Part shown: piece after piece, positions 35,234 to 43,623 of the stretch | How positions within the stretch are numbered: position 1 is the stretch's first letter | How the letters are laid out: each line of letters opens with the position of its first letter | DNA from: Streptococcus sp. 29887 | GTDB lineage: Bacteria; Bacillota; Bacilli; Lactobacillales; Streptococcaceae | Assembly: GCF_032595075.1 (NCBI RefSeq) | Contig: NZ_CP118735.1 | Span: 152,001 to 216,000, forward strand | Direction: 5' to 3' | Length of the DNA: 64,000 nt | Program-made: the position numbers and the translations under genes | Notes under the pieces: model-generated | Databases searched by the model: none | The model's input: the letters and a program-made list of their open reading frames with translations, nothing else | What the model was told of the DNA's origin: nothing

Positions 35234-36516
35234 AAGTATTGATTTCGTCTGTTGGTAATACAGATCCTATTCGCGGACAACATGATGGTCCCTTATTGCA
35301 TTTGGCTCGTATATTGAGGCCAGAAAAGATTATTCTAATCTATTCTGAGACTTTGATACAACGGCATGAACGTATCCAGACAGCACTTTTATCTATTGCT
35401 GACTATCAACCTATCATAGAGGTTTCTCCCGATTTATTGCCCAGTTCTGAAATAGCTATCTTTGATAAGATGTTTGCTAGAATGTCTGCTATTATTGATA
35501 AATGCGTGAAAGAGTTAGAGGATGATAGTCAAATTTTTCTCAATCTTTCCAGCGGAACGGCTCAAATCATTTCGAGCCTCTTTGCTCTAAATCGTATCAA
35601 GAGTACTAATTTTGCTGCCTATCAGGTCTTATCTCCGAACTATGGTTCTAATGAAAAAACGAGCTTTACAAGCGATGTTCCTATTGAGGAGCTGATAGCG
35701 ACTAACCGTGACAATGTGCCTAGTCCAGAAAACCGTACTCGACCGGACCAAGCTGTTAAGTTTCAAGAAAGTCTAGGTAAGAGACAAGTCTTACAACATA
35801 TCCAATCTTTTGATTTTCAAGCGGCTTATGCCATGATGTTGCAAAAGCAGACTCGAAACTGGTTTTCTAAGACAGTTCGCTCTAAAATCAATCGGATTTT
35901 AGAAAACTACGATCAGGCCATCAAGTTTCAAATGCCTTTAGACTTACCATATGATTCAGAGCTGAATAAGATTTTAACTTCTTATTTATTAATTGATTTG
36001 AGTATTCGCAGGGAGTTGATTACGGATGTCTTGATCAAATCCAAGTCCCTGGCAGAGTATATGTTGGAATCCTATATTGAACAGAAGTATCCAGAACTAG
36101 TGGTTAAACTAAATGGATTTCCAAAAGTCAACCACAATCACCCCTTGGCTGAGGAAGTGAATGACTATATTGCTGAGCAAATGAGATTGGATTTAAAAGA
36201 AAAGTACGATCCTTCTCGGCCATATAATCCACAGTCAACTTTGAACATTGTTTCCTTCAAAAATATAATTGATTGCCTAGAGCCTAGTAATGACATAACG
36301 CCACTTGTTTCAACAATTATTGCAAAGAATGGTCTACGAAATAAGTTGGCTCATGGGTTGGAACCTATCAATAGCAAGGAACTAAATAGAAGTCAGTTGA
36401 AGCAAATCGGTTCAAGCTTGGCAGCCATGTTAAATCACATTTATCCTATTGATCATCATGATTTTGATTACCATGTAAACAATGTGGAGAAATTGCAAGC
36501 ATTGGTGAATAGCTAA
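35230..36516 (+). CDS. csm6: CARF-HEPN ribonuclease Csm6
   Basis: A 428-residue accessory RNase. The N-terminal CARF domain (ISSVGNTDPIRGQHDGPLLH, then FLNLSSGTAQIISSLFAL) would bind cyclic oligoadenylate made by Csm1. The C-terminal HEPN domain holds the RNase motif R-N-K-L-A-H at residues 370-375. Both halves appear intact, so collateral RNA degradation is expected after target recognition. ATG follows AAGGAGG at 5 nt. The stop codon's last base is the first base of the right mglC-derived repeat. Confidence 0.95.
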   Translation: MKVLISSVGNTDPIRGQHDGPLLHLARILRPEKIILIYSETLIQRHERIQTALLSIADYQPIIEVSPDLLPSSEIAIFDKMFARMSAIIDKCVKELEDDSQIFLNLSSGTAQIISSLFALNRIKSTNFAAYQVLSPNYGSNEKTSFTSDVPIEELIATNRDNVPSPENRTRPDQAVKFQESLGKRQVLQHIQSFDFQAAYAMMLQKQTRNWFSKTVRSKINRILENYDQAIKFQMPLDLPYDSELNKILTSYLLIDLSIRRELITDVLIKSKSLAEYMLESYIEQKYPELVVKLNGFPKVNHNHPLAEEVNDYIAEQMRLDLKEKYDPSRPYNPQSTLNIVSFKNIIDCLEPSNDITPLVSTIIAKNGLRNKLAHGLEPINSKELNRSQLKQIGSSLAAMLNHIYPIDHHDFDYHVNNVEKLQALVNS

Positions 36517-36582
36517 TCCAAGGTATTGTTATCGTCGTAGCTGTGGCACTGGATATCCGTAAGACATTGGTTAAAAAATAAG
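36516..36582 (+). repeat. Right copy of the 67-bp direct repeat (mglC 3' remnant)
   Basis: Carries the last 21 codons of an mglC gene plus stop, in frame, with no upstream gene body. It differs from the left copy at three third-codon positions (ATC/ATT, GTG/GTC, AAG/AAA), all synonymous. It abuts the csm6 stop with no spacer at all. Confidence 0.9.
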
Positions 36583-36847
36583 AAATGATTAGCAGCCAGA
36601 CAAGAATTAGAAGCACTCTATAAGTTTTTCTTATAATTACGAAATCTATAAGATATTGTTATATAAAATTAGATGGAACCGCTTGAATTTTTTGATATAT
36701 GTTTATATAATGATGGTGTAATTATTGAGTGGGATTGGGCAACAAATCATCTTTGTTTAATCAATTCAGCTCAGTAGTCAACGATTGTATGTGGAGATTG
36801 AATTCATATACTGAATTTTCGATTATAGAAAAAGGAAGGTGACTAAT
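36583..36847. other. AT-rich intergenic region after the CRISPR-Cas island
   Basis: No gene is seen. There is an inverted repeat TATAAG / CTTATA around 36621-36637 and a short stretch that could translate as the tail of an unknown protein (36590-36625), too short to call. The last part holds the promoter and GGAAGG ribosome site for the LPXTG gene. Confidence 0.5.
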
Positions 36848-37771
36848 ATGTCAACAAAGAAATCATATCTTTTGAGAAAAACCTCTATTGGTTTGGTATC
36901 ATTGGCAACTCTTGCGCTAGTGGGAACGACTGTATCTGCTAATGAGATTGGTGTTGCTTCTGCGCATGGTACGGGTGCTTATGCTGACCCAATCCCATCC
37001 TTCAATATCAATACGGGTGAATTAACAGCAAAAGGCAGCAGTGTGTTGAACTCTGACTATAAACCAGCTTTGGACCCAAGTACAGTAGAGATTACCAAGC
37101 ATGGTGAGGGTGCTGTGGCAGAAGTGCCAGAAGTAAAACTTGGTTTTGACAATGGGGAACCTTATGTTTATGCACATGGTGAAGGTGTGACAGCAACAGC
37201 AGAACTTCCAGCCTTGGATCCAAGTACAGTAGACATCACAAAACATGGCGAAGGTGTGACTGCACCTGAATTGAATGAAGTAGCGGTTGCCTTGGATGAA
37301 AATGGTTTGTACTTTACAAATAAACCGGTTGAAGCACCTACAGCAGAAGCACTACCAGAAGTACAAATCGGTGGTAAAGATGGAGATTTCTATCTTTATG
37401 CTAAAGGTACAGGCGTGACAACAGAACTTCCAACTATTGATCCTTCAACACTTGAAGGTGCTGCTGAAACTGCAAAGGGTACAGGTGTTACCGCCCCAGC
37501 TTTACCTGAAGGTGAATTACCAGCTTTGGAAACTGCCAAAGGTGAAAGCGTTAAGGCAGTAGCTTTACCAAAGATTGATCCTGCAACAGTTAAAGCAACT
37601 GAAACAAAAGCAGCAGAGAAGAAAGCAACTGAAACAAGAGCAGCAGAGAAGAAAGCAACTTCAACTGCATCAGAAAAACTTCCAGAAACTGGTGAAGTGA
37701 TGACAGTTCTTTCGCTTGTAGGTGGTCTAGGTCTTCTTGGCTCAGCAGCCTTGCTCAAGAAAAGAAAATAA
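36848..37771 (+). CDS. LPXTG cell-wall-anchored surface protein with short repeats
   Basis: A 307-residue secreted protein. The N-terminus has a YSIRK-like signal (LLRKTSIGLVSLATLALVG, cleavage after VSA) and the C-terminus LPETG, a hydrophobic span and KKRK, so sortase would anchor it. The middle is built from short acidic motifs repeated several times: DPSTV(E/D)ITKHGEG, YVYAHGEGV, AKGTGVT, then A/E/K-rich linkers. No binding domain is recognised. A degraded paralogue lies downstream (38023-38190). The ATG at 36848 is preferred to an in-frame GTG at 36839, which lies within the ribosome site. Confidence 0.85.
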   Translation: MSTKKSYLLRKTSIGLVSLATLALVGTTVSANEIGVASAHGTGAYADPIPSFNINTGELTAKGSSVLNSDYKPALDPSTVEITKHGEGAVAEVPEVKLGFDNGEPYVYAHGEGVTATAELPALDPSTVDITKHGEGVTAPELNEVAVALDENGLYFTNKPVEAPTAEALPEVQIGGKDGDFYLYAKGTGVTTELPTIDPSTLEGAAETAKGTGVTAPALPEGELPALETAKGESVKAVALPKIDPATVKATETKAAEKKATETRAAEKKATSTASEKLPETGEVMTVLSLVGGLGLLGSAALLKKRK

Positions 37772-37779
37772 TCTACATA

Positions 37780-37806
37780 CAAAAAGGACCTAAATGGTCC
37801 TTTTTG
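37780..37806 (+). terminator. Terminator of the LPXTG gene
   Basis: Perfect arms AAAAAGGACC / GGTCCTTTTT with a 5-nt loop, starting 8 bp after the stop. Confidence 0.88.
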
Positions 37807-38022
37807 TTTCCCTTTATTTTCAGGAAAATAAGAAAAGTTTTGCGCCAATTTCCAAAAAAATTACATAAAGAAAATGATAAAAAATTGAAAAAATATGGGG
37901 GGTATAATAACTGTAATCATTGCATTTATAGGGTGATGGTTAGGATAAGAGCCACGGATAATGGTGAAACATTATCTTAACTTTATTTTAAATGTAGATT
38001 ATATATAAGGGAAGGTGACATT

Positions 38023-38190
38023 ATGTCAACAAAGAAAACATATCTTTTAAGAAAATCCTCTATTGGTTTGGTATCATTGGCAGCTCTTGCGCTTGTAGGA
38101 ACAACTGTATGAGCTAATAAGATTGGTATAGCAACTGCACATGGTACAGGTGCTTATGCAGACCCAATCCCAACTTTCAATAGTTGGTAA
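38023..38190 (+). pseudogene. Degraded paralogue of the LPXTG protein (5' fragment)
   Basis: The first ~53 codons closely match the start of the gene at 36848, including the signal peptide (LLRKSSIGLVSLAALALVG) and the mature segment HGTGAYADPIP. A TGA replaces the Ser codon of the VSAN motif, so translation would stop inside the signal peptide. After PTFN the similarity ends and a stop follows; the repeats and LPXTG anchor are absent. The ribosome site (GGAAGG) is still present. A duplication followed by decay is the simplest reading. Confidence 0.8.
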
Positions 38191-38247
38191 TACTTTTTGA
38201 AATTAAACATATCTGTAGTCACCTTACCTTGCTGAACTCAGGTCGAC

Positions 38248-38276
38248 CCTAGGCTCCCATTGATTTTCATTGAGCA
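38248..38276 (+). repeat. Remnant of a BOX-like repeat terminus
   Basis: CCTAGGCT followed by TTGATTTTCATTGAG resembles the terminus of the BOX-like element at 41871-42026 (reverse orientation) and the boxC end of the pneumococcal BOX. The rest of the element is not recognisable. It follows the dead LPXTG paralogue. The surrounding stretch from 38190 to 38387 has no gene. Confidence 0.5.
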
Positions 38277-38387
38277 TAACATAGCCGATTTCCTCACAAG
38301 TGCGCTAGTCTTCTAAAGAACAGGTAGCTATCGTTGACTTGCTCCGGTCTTTATTTCGATGGAGAGCGAAATGGAGAACAATAGAAA

Positions 38388-38419
38388 AAGACAAACACTG
38401 TAAGTAAGATGTTTGTCTT
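38388..38419. terminator. Stem-loop, possible bidirectional terminator
   Basis: A perfect 10-bp inverted repeat AAGACAAACA / TGTTTGTCTT with a 12-nt loop and flanking A/T-rich ends lies 68 bp beyond the lipoprotein stop. Confidence 0.6.
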
Positions 38420-38486
38420 CTTCTCGGAAAGGGATGCACGAATATTCCTTTAAGTTTGTTAGAGAATAGGGTAATAAACCTTGTGG

Positions 38487-39209
38487 TTACTCAACCTTAT
38501 CCAAGGTTGCATATACCTGAGGTTCTGATACCAGGTCGTACACGGCTTCTACAGATGGGTCAAAAGGATTTCCCCACATAATGACCTTGTATTGTCCATC
38601 CTCTAGGATGAAACCTGGTGCAATACGTCCGCCGAGGCCAGTTACTCCTGGTAGAAGGGCAGAACCTTCACCATCAGCTCCACGGATTAGGTAGTGGTTT
38701 GGAGCATATTCGACTAGGTCTGTAATTTGAGCTGTGTAGGTCTGGATGAGGTGTTCTCCTTCCTCATCTTCACTAAGTCGAAAATCTTCATAAGTAGTAA
38801 AGGTGCCGTCTGCGCTGATAGTTACTTCAACATTGCGTGCTTGCTGGCTACTTCCTTGCCATTTTCCAACTAGGTCGTCGGGGATATTAGTAGCTGGCAA
38901 AGTTAGTAGCTGAGTGTGAGTTGTTTCGGCACTTATAACACTTTCTTGGGCTTGAGAGCTTTGGCTCTCTTGATTTTCCTGACTTCCCTGACTTCCCTCA
39001 GTTTGTTGGCTTGCATCTGTCGAAGAGCTAGTTTCACTCGCCTTTTCTACAGAGCTAGAATTTTCAGCCGTACTGGTCTGCTTGGTACTTGCTTGGGTCG
39101 TTTTACTGGTGGCTGCTTCTGTCTGGCTTTCTTGTTTTTTTGCTGAACAAGCTGTCAATAGACAGGTTACAGAAAGCAACAATACTGAGTAGTTGAATAT
39201 CTTTTTCAT
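38487..39209 (-). CDS. Lipoprotein with Ser/Thr/Gln-rich linker
   Basis: A 240-residue lipoprotein: the signal peptide ends in the lipobox LTAC, followed by an ~80-residue linker of Ser, Thr, Gln and Glu, then a globular part starting NIPDDLVGKWQGSSQQARNV. That part (about residues 108-240) looks like the small beta domain found in several streptococcal lipoproteins of unknown function; I do not recognise a ligand. It is monocistronic and divergent from nothing nearby. Confidence 0.75.
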   Translation of the reverse strand: MKKIFNYSVLLLSVTCLLTACSAKKQESQTEAATSKTTQASTKQTSTAENSSSVEKASETSSSTDASQQTEGSQGSQENQESQSSQAQESVISAETTHTQLLTLPATNIPDDLVGKWQGSSQQARNVEVTISADGTFTTYEDFRLSEDEEGEHLIQTYTAQITDLVEYAPNHYLIRGADGEGSALLPGVTGLGGRIAPGFILEDGQYKVIMWGNPFDPSVEAVYDLVSEPQVYATLDKVE

Positions 39210-39314
39210 TTGTTCTTACCTCCGCTTATAAACAGAGTATAACAAATAAAAACAAGCTTGTCAACACAAAATTGTAATATTTGTAACATTTTTGTAACAA
39301 AAGAAATATTTTTG

Positions 39315-41807
39315 TTACTTATTCTTGAAAAATTCCTCTATATCTGCCTCTTTGATGCCAATCATGGGGTCGATGGTTAGTAGGTTGTCCACAGTCAGAA
39401 TATATTCTGTGGGTTGGGCACTTGTTTTTTCTGGCTGGTCTTGTTCAAGAAGGGAGAGTTGCTGGCTGTTTTCATTGACTACTTCAACTTGTTCTGTCCT
39501 GTCTGGCTGTGTAGGTGGCTGGGTTTGCGTGGTTGTAGCTGTCTTACTTTCGTCTTTTTCAGTCAAAGCTTCCTTGCTGTCCTGCTCTGCCATTTCTCCT
39601 TGGAAACGTGGGACCAGATAGGTTTTGCGGAGGGTGCCAGCGTTTTTGACGGCGTAGTCGAAGGCGGAGATTTCGCCTAGGAGGATGAGCTTGCTCTTGG
39701 AGCGGGTGATGGCGGTGTAGACCAGGTTGCGCTGGAGCATGCGGTGGCTGGTGCGGGTGATGGGGAGGATGACGACCTGGAACTCACTGCCTTGGGACTT
39801 GTGGATGGACATGGCATAGGCCAGGGTAATCTTGTACCATTCGTTACGGGGATAGGTGACCTCGCTACCGTCGAAGTTGATGGTAATCTCGTCCTGCTTG
39901 GAGTCGGTGTACTTGGCAGGCAGGAGGTCGGTGATGTAGCCCAAATCACCATTGAAGACATTGGCCTCAGCATCGTTGACTAGGTGGATGACTCGGTCGC
40001 CTTGGCGGAAGGCTTGCTCGTTGTGGAGGAATTCCAGCTCTCCGTCTTTTAGGGGATTGAGCAGGGCCTGGGTCATGGTGTTGAGCTGGTCAATGCCTGC
40101 GGCACCACGGTACATGGGAGCGAGGATTTGGACTTCGGGTGCAGGGATACCGGACTTGATAGCTGCACCGACAATGCGCTCAATCAGGGCTGGAATTTGT
40201 TCGTTTTGCGCTTCAAAATAGGAGCGATCAGCCTTTTTCTCACGGAAATCGCTCGGCAAGGCCCCTTGGCGAATCTGGCTGGCTAGGGTAACAATGGTCG
40301 AATCATCGGATTGGCGGTAGATGCGTTCCAGAGTGATGCTGGGTAGCTTGTCAATTTTCAAGAGGTCAGCTAGGACTTGGCCGGGGCTGACAGAGGGTAA
40401 TTGCTCCGCATCGCCGACAATTAGAACTTGGGTTTGGGAGGAGATGTTCTGGAAGAGCTGGTTTGCCAACCAAGTATCTACCATAGAGAACTCATCCACG
40501 ATGATAAAGTCGGCATCCAAATAATCATCGCGGTAGGATTCTTCCTGTCCTTCTACCAGACCGAGGTGGCGGTGGATGGTGGCAGAAGGCAGACCTGTCA
40601 ATTCATTCATCCGTCTGGCTGCTCGTCCAGTTGGAGCTGCGAGAAGGACTGGGCATTCTTCTCGATTGCGCGTCAGGTCAATCTTATGCAAGATGGCATA
40701 GACCGCGATAATACCGTTGATAACCGTTGTTTTTCCAGTCCCTGGTCCGCCTGTCAGAATGAAAAGCGGATTGGTAATGGCTTGGACGATGGCTTCTTTT
40801 TGAATGTCATCGTAGGTCAGGGAAGACATAGTTTCCAGCTCTGCTATGGCAGCCTCGACGTCTGCGCGTGGGAAGGGTTTGAAGCCATTTTTTCCCATTA
40901 GGCGGGTCAGGTTTTTATGGATACCATGTTCGGCAAAGTAGAGGCTGTTGTCGAAAATCTTGGTACCTTCTTGTTGAACCTTGCCATCTTCTATCAGCCC
41001 GGTCAATTCTTTGGCAACGGCAGCGGGATCCAGCTCGGTATGGCGGGATTTTTCCAGCAGTTCAAGGGTAGCTTCTAGTAAATCTCTAGCCTCCACATAG
41101 GTATCACCCGTTTCCATAGAGCGATGAATGAGGCTAAAGAGCATACCAGCCCGAAAGCGTTGGGGGGAATCACTGGCAATGCCCAGGTTTTCCGCAATCC
41201 TATCGGCAATGGTAAAGCCAAGTCCCTGTACATCTTCGACTAGTTGATAGGGATTTTCCTCAATAATTTGGAGTGTTTTTTCCTTGTACTGGTCTTGGAT
41301 TTGAAAGGCTAGCTTGTTTGGAATGCCGTACTCAGCTAGTTTGGCTAGTATCAGCTCCGTTCCATAATTGAGGCGGAGTTTTTCGATAAAGGCTTGCCTA
41401 TTTTTGCTGGATAGACCAGAAATTTGGGTCAGTTTTTCAGGCTCAGCCAAAATCTTATCAATGGTATCATCGCCATATAGCTCAACAATTTTCTCGGCTG
41501 TTTTACGACCAATCCCTTTGAAATGGTCACTAGAAAAATACTTGACTAGACCAGCAGAAGTGGGCTTGCTGCGTTCGTAGCGCGTGATTTGCAGCTGCTG
41601 ACCGTATTTGGGATGGGTGACCAGATTGCCATAGAAACGATAATCCTCCCCCTCAATGACATCGGCAATCGTTCCGGTCACAATGATGTCATAATCGTCA
41701 TAGTCTGCGTCTGTTTCCTCAATTTCGAGGAGCAGGATTTTGTAAAAATTGCTAGGATTTTCAAAAATGATCCGGTCAATGGTGCCGGTAAAATAAACTT
41801 CGTTCAT
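39315..41807 (-). CDS. recD2: RecD-like ATP-dependent DNA helicase RecD2
   Basis: An 830-residue superfamily 1B helicase. The N-terminal OB-like and helix-hairpin-helix regions (SSDHFKGIGRKTAEKIVELYG) precede the helicase core, with Walker A GGPGTGKTT (about residue 353), motif II as DEFSMVD, and the late motif YAMSIHKSQGSEF. The last ~100 residues are a low-complexity Thr/Gln/Glu tail. RecD2 acts in DNA repair without RecBC. A BOX-like repeat separates it from lepB. Confidence 0.92.
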   Translation of the reverse strand: MNEVYFTGTIDRIIFENPSNFYKILLLEIEETDADYDDYDIIVTGTIADVIEGEDYRFYGNLVTHPKYGQQLQITRYERSKPTSAGLVKYFSSDHFKGIGRKTAEKIVELYGDDTIDKILAEPEKLTQISGLSSKNRQAFIEKLRLNYGTELILAKLAEYGIPNKLAFQIQDQYKEKTLQIIEENPYQLVEDVQGLGFTIADRIAENLGIASDSPQRFRAGMLFSLIHRSMETGDTYVEARDLLEATLELLEKSRHTELDPAAVAKELTGLIEDGKVQQEGTKIFDNSLYFAEHGIHKNLTRLMGKNGFKPFPRADVEAAIAELETMSSLTYDDIQKEAIVQAITNPLFILTGGPGTGKTTVINGIIAVYAILHKIDLTRNREECPVLLAAPTGRAARRMNELTGLPSATIHRHLGLVEGQEESYRDDYLDADFIIVDEFSMVDTWLANQLFQNISSQTQVLIVGDAEQLPSVSPGQVLADLLKIDKLPSITLERIYRQSDDSTIVTLASQIRQGALPSDFREKKADRSYFEAQNEQIPALIERIVGAAIKSGIPAPEVQILAPMYRGAAGIDQLNTMTQALLNPLKDGELEFLHNEQAFRQGDRVIHLVNDAEANVFNGDLGYITDLLPAKYTDSKQDEITINFDGSEVTYPRNEWYKITLAYAMSIHKSQGSEFQVVILPITRTSHRMLQRNLVYTAITRSKSKLILLGEISAFDYAVKNAGTLRKTYLVPRFQGEMAEQDSKEALTEKDESKTATTTQTQPPTQPDRTEQVEVVNENSQQLSLLEQDQPEKTSAQPTEYILTVDNLLTIDPMIGIKEADIEEFFKNK

Positions 41808-41831
41808 AGAGAATATTTCCTAAAATAGTGA

Positions 41832-41862
41832 AAAAAGAAGTTTGGAACAGTGCTCCAAACTT
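41832..41862 (-). terminator. Terminator downstream of lepB
   Basis: AAGTTTGGA / TCCAAACTT with a 7-nt loop, followed on the minus strand by a T run. It lies between the BOX-like element and recD2, so rnhC-lepB transcripts would include the element. Confidence 0.75.
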
Positions 41863-41870
41863 GTTTGTGT

Positions 41871-42026
41871 TATACTCAATGAAAATCAAAAATAGCCTAG
41901 GAAACGAAGTTGATGATAGAACTCTGTTACTGTCTTGTTTCAAGGTAACAGGCTGAAAAGCTCCACCGGAGCTTTTCACTCATCAAGGCTCTTGACAACG
42001 GATAGTTTTGATTTTCGAAGAGTATT
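41871..42026 (-). repeat. BOX-like intergenic repeat
   Basis: The ends are TATACTCAATGAAAATCAAA and TTTTGATTTTCGAAGAGTAT, which form imperfect terminal inverted repeats and match the known outer ends of pneumococcal BOX elements (boxC and boxA). Inside is a hairpin GAAAAGCTCC / GGAGCTTTTC. The element is about 156 bp and its boxA-like end coincides with the stop codon of lepB. Confidence 0.75.
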
Positions 42027-42639
42027 AATCAACAGTTCCAATTCGATTGACAGGCCACATGCGGAAGACAACTTCGCCCTTGATACTGTCGCGCGCGAAA
42101 GTTCCTACGCTACGGCTATCTAAAGATACTAGGCGGTCATCACCTAAGAGATAGTATTGTCCTTCTGGTACTGTAAGGCTGAAATCAACAGAACCATTGG
42201 CATCCTGTGTAAAGGCTTGGGCAGTTTGGGCAACGGCTTGGAATTGTTTGTTGTAAGCATATTCTTCTTGCAATTTGTCCTTTTGAAAGGCTGCTAAGTA
42301 TTCATCAAGATAGGGTTCATCCACTTCCTGCTCGTTGATATAGAGGACATCATTTACATAGCGAATGGTATCACCCGGCATGCCGACCACCCGTTTGACA
42401 ATGAGTTTTTCCTTGCCATCGCTATCTATTTCGCTGGCCACGACAATATCAAAACGATCTATGGATGTGGTTTTGAACATTACTAACTTTTCTTGGTGTT
42501 GGAGAGTAGGATCCATAGAATGACCATCAACGGATACAGGGTCCCACAAGAAGTAGCGACTAGCAAAGAGAGCGATCATAAAGAGAATGAGTGTCCCCCA
42601 TTCAGCTAAGAAGGCTATGAAGCCTCGTCTTTTTCCCAT
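42025..42639 (-). CDS. lepB: Signal peptidase I
   Basis: A 204-residue membrane-anchored protease that removes signal peptides from exported proteins. One N-terminal transmembrane segment (WGTLILFMIALFASRYFL) is followed by the Ser of VDGHSMDPTLQ and the Lys of LIVKRVVGMPGD, the Ser-Lys dyad, then GDDRLVSLDSR. Its stop TAA lies at the boundary of a BOX-like repeat, so the last residues may have been set by that insertion. It lies 9 bp after rnhC in the same operon. Confidence 0.93.
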   Translation of the reverse strand: MGKRRGFIAFLAEWGTLILFMIALFASRYFLWDPVSVDGHSMDPTLQHQEKLVMFKTTSIDRFDIVVASEIDSDGKEKLIVKRVVGMPGDTIRYVNDVLYINEQEVDEPYLDEYLAAFQKDKLQEEYAYNKQFQAVAQTAQAFTQDANGSVDFSLTVPEGQYYLLGDDRLVSLDSRSVGTFARDSIKGEVVFRMWPVNRIGTVD

Positions 42640-42648
42640 ATTTATTCC

Positions 42649-43539
42649 TCATTTCACTAATTTTTGTGCTTTTTGCGTATTGGCAAAGTGGAGCTTGGCA
42701 GTTTGGTTTAGGCCTGCCAGACCATATTCTTTTAAGATGCTGGCTGCGACATGGTCGGATTTGCTTCCAGCTCCGGAAGGTAGGTTTCTGCCTACCAGTT
42801 GACCAAGCTGGGTAAGGTTCTCTAAAAACATACTTCTTGCAATGATAGAAGATACTGCTACAGCCAGGTACTTGCCCTCAGCCTTTTCTTCCAAGGTCAC
42901 TGGATTAGCAAATTGATTGGCTTCTTTCTTTAGATATTTTTGATAATTTTGGCTAGAAGTAAAGGCGTCAATGACAATCTTCTCAGGCTGGACACCCTTT
43001 TGCAAGAGTAGGAAAATAGCCTGATTGTGTAGGGCGACCTTGACAGACACCGCATTGTAGCCCTGCTCGATGACCTCATTGTATTTTTTGGGTGACAATA
43101 GCAGAGCTTGGTGGGGGATTTTCTCTTTTAAGAGAGGGGCGATTTGGCAGATCTTTTGGTCTGTCATTTTTTTGGAATCATCCACGCCAAGCGACTTGAG
43201 AAAGGCATGGTCTTCTGGGCGAACAAAACTGGCAACCACTGCTAAACCACCAAAATAAGACCCGTTTCCAACTTCATCGGTACCAATCATGGGCAGGTTT
43301 TGACCAGGCGTGGTCGTCTGTCCAGAGTTTTCTGGCTCATAACCCCAGCGCCTTGCTTCCTGCTCTGCCATTTCCCCCTGAAAAACGACCTTGCCTGAAG
43401 TATAGATGGACAGGCTGGCTCCAGTCAGTTTGAAAAATGCTTCTATATAGGGATTTTTACTGGCCTGACGATAGCGGTCGTAGTGGGCTAGCATGGCCTG
43501 TTTCTGCTGGGCAGATGGCTGTAGTACAAGAGTATTCAT
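42649..43539 (-). CDS. rnhC: Ribonuclease HIII
   Basis: A 296-residue RNase H2-type enzyme that degrades RNA in RNA:DNA hybrids. The N-terminal TBP-like domain (about residues 1-85) is followed by the catalytic domain starting [21 protein letters not shown] with the DE metal ligands. [10 protein letters not shown] and IVIDAF follow. The N-terminal domain marks HIII rather than HII. The start shares a 23-bp module with the flavoprotein gene at 3674. It heads the rnhC-lepB operon. Confidence 0.93.
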   Translation of the reverse strand: MNTLVLQPSAQQKQAMLAHYDRYRQASKNPYIEAFFKLTGASLSIYTSGKVVFQGEMAEQEARRWGYEPENSGQTTTPGQNLPMIGTDEVGNGSYFGGLAVVASFVRPEDHAFLKSLGVDDSKKMTDQKICQIAPLLKEKIPHQALLLSPKKYNEVIEQGYNAVSVKVALHNQAIFLLLQKGVQPEKIVIDAFTSSQNYQKYLKKEANQFANPVTLEEKAEGKYLAVAVSSIIARSMFLENLTQLGQLVGRNLPSGAGSKSDHVAASILKEYGLAGLNQTAKLHFANTQKAQKLVK

Positions 43540-43554
43540 GTCCTTATTGTATCA
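43532..43554 (-). promoter_or_regulatory. Extended -10 fused to the rnhC start
   Basis: TGATACAAT then AAGGAC-ATG, identical over 23 bases to 3667-3689. The TACAAT box is too close to the ATG for an ordinary leader. Confidence 0.5.
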
Positions 43555-43623
43555 CAAATGCAGGTTAGAGTGTGCAGAAAAGGGTGGTTTTTACTATAAT
43601 AGTGAGAGAAAGTGAGGAAGACG

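Noticed and set aside
36838..38190. CRISPR-Cas island extending to include the LPXTG genes
   Set aside because: The direct repeat ends at 36582 and the LPXTG genes lie outside it; nothing ties them to the island.
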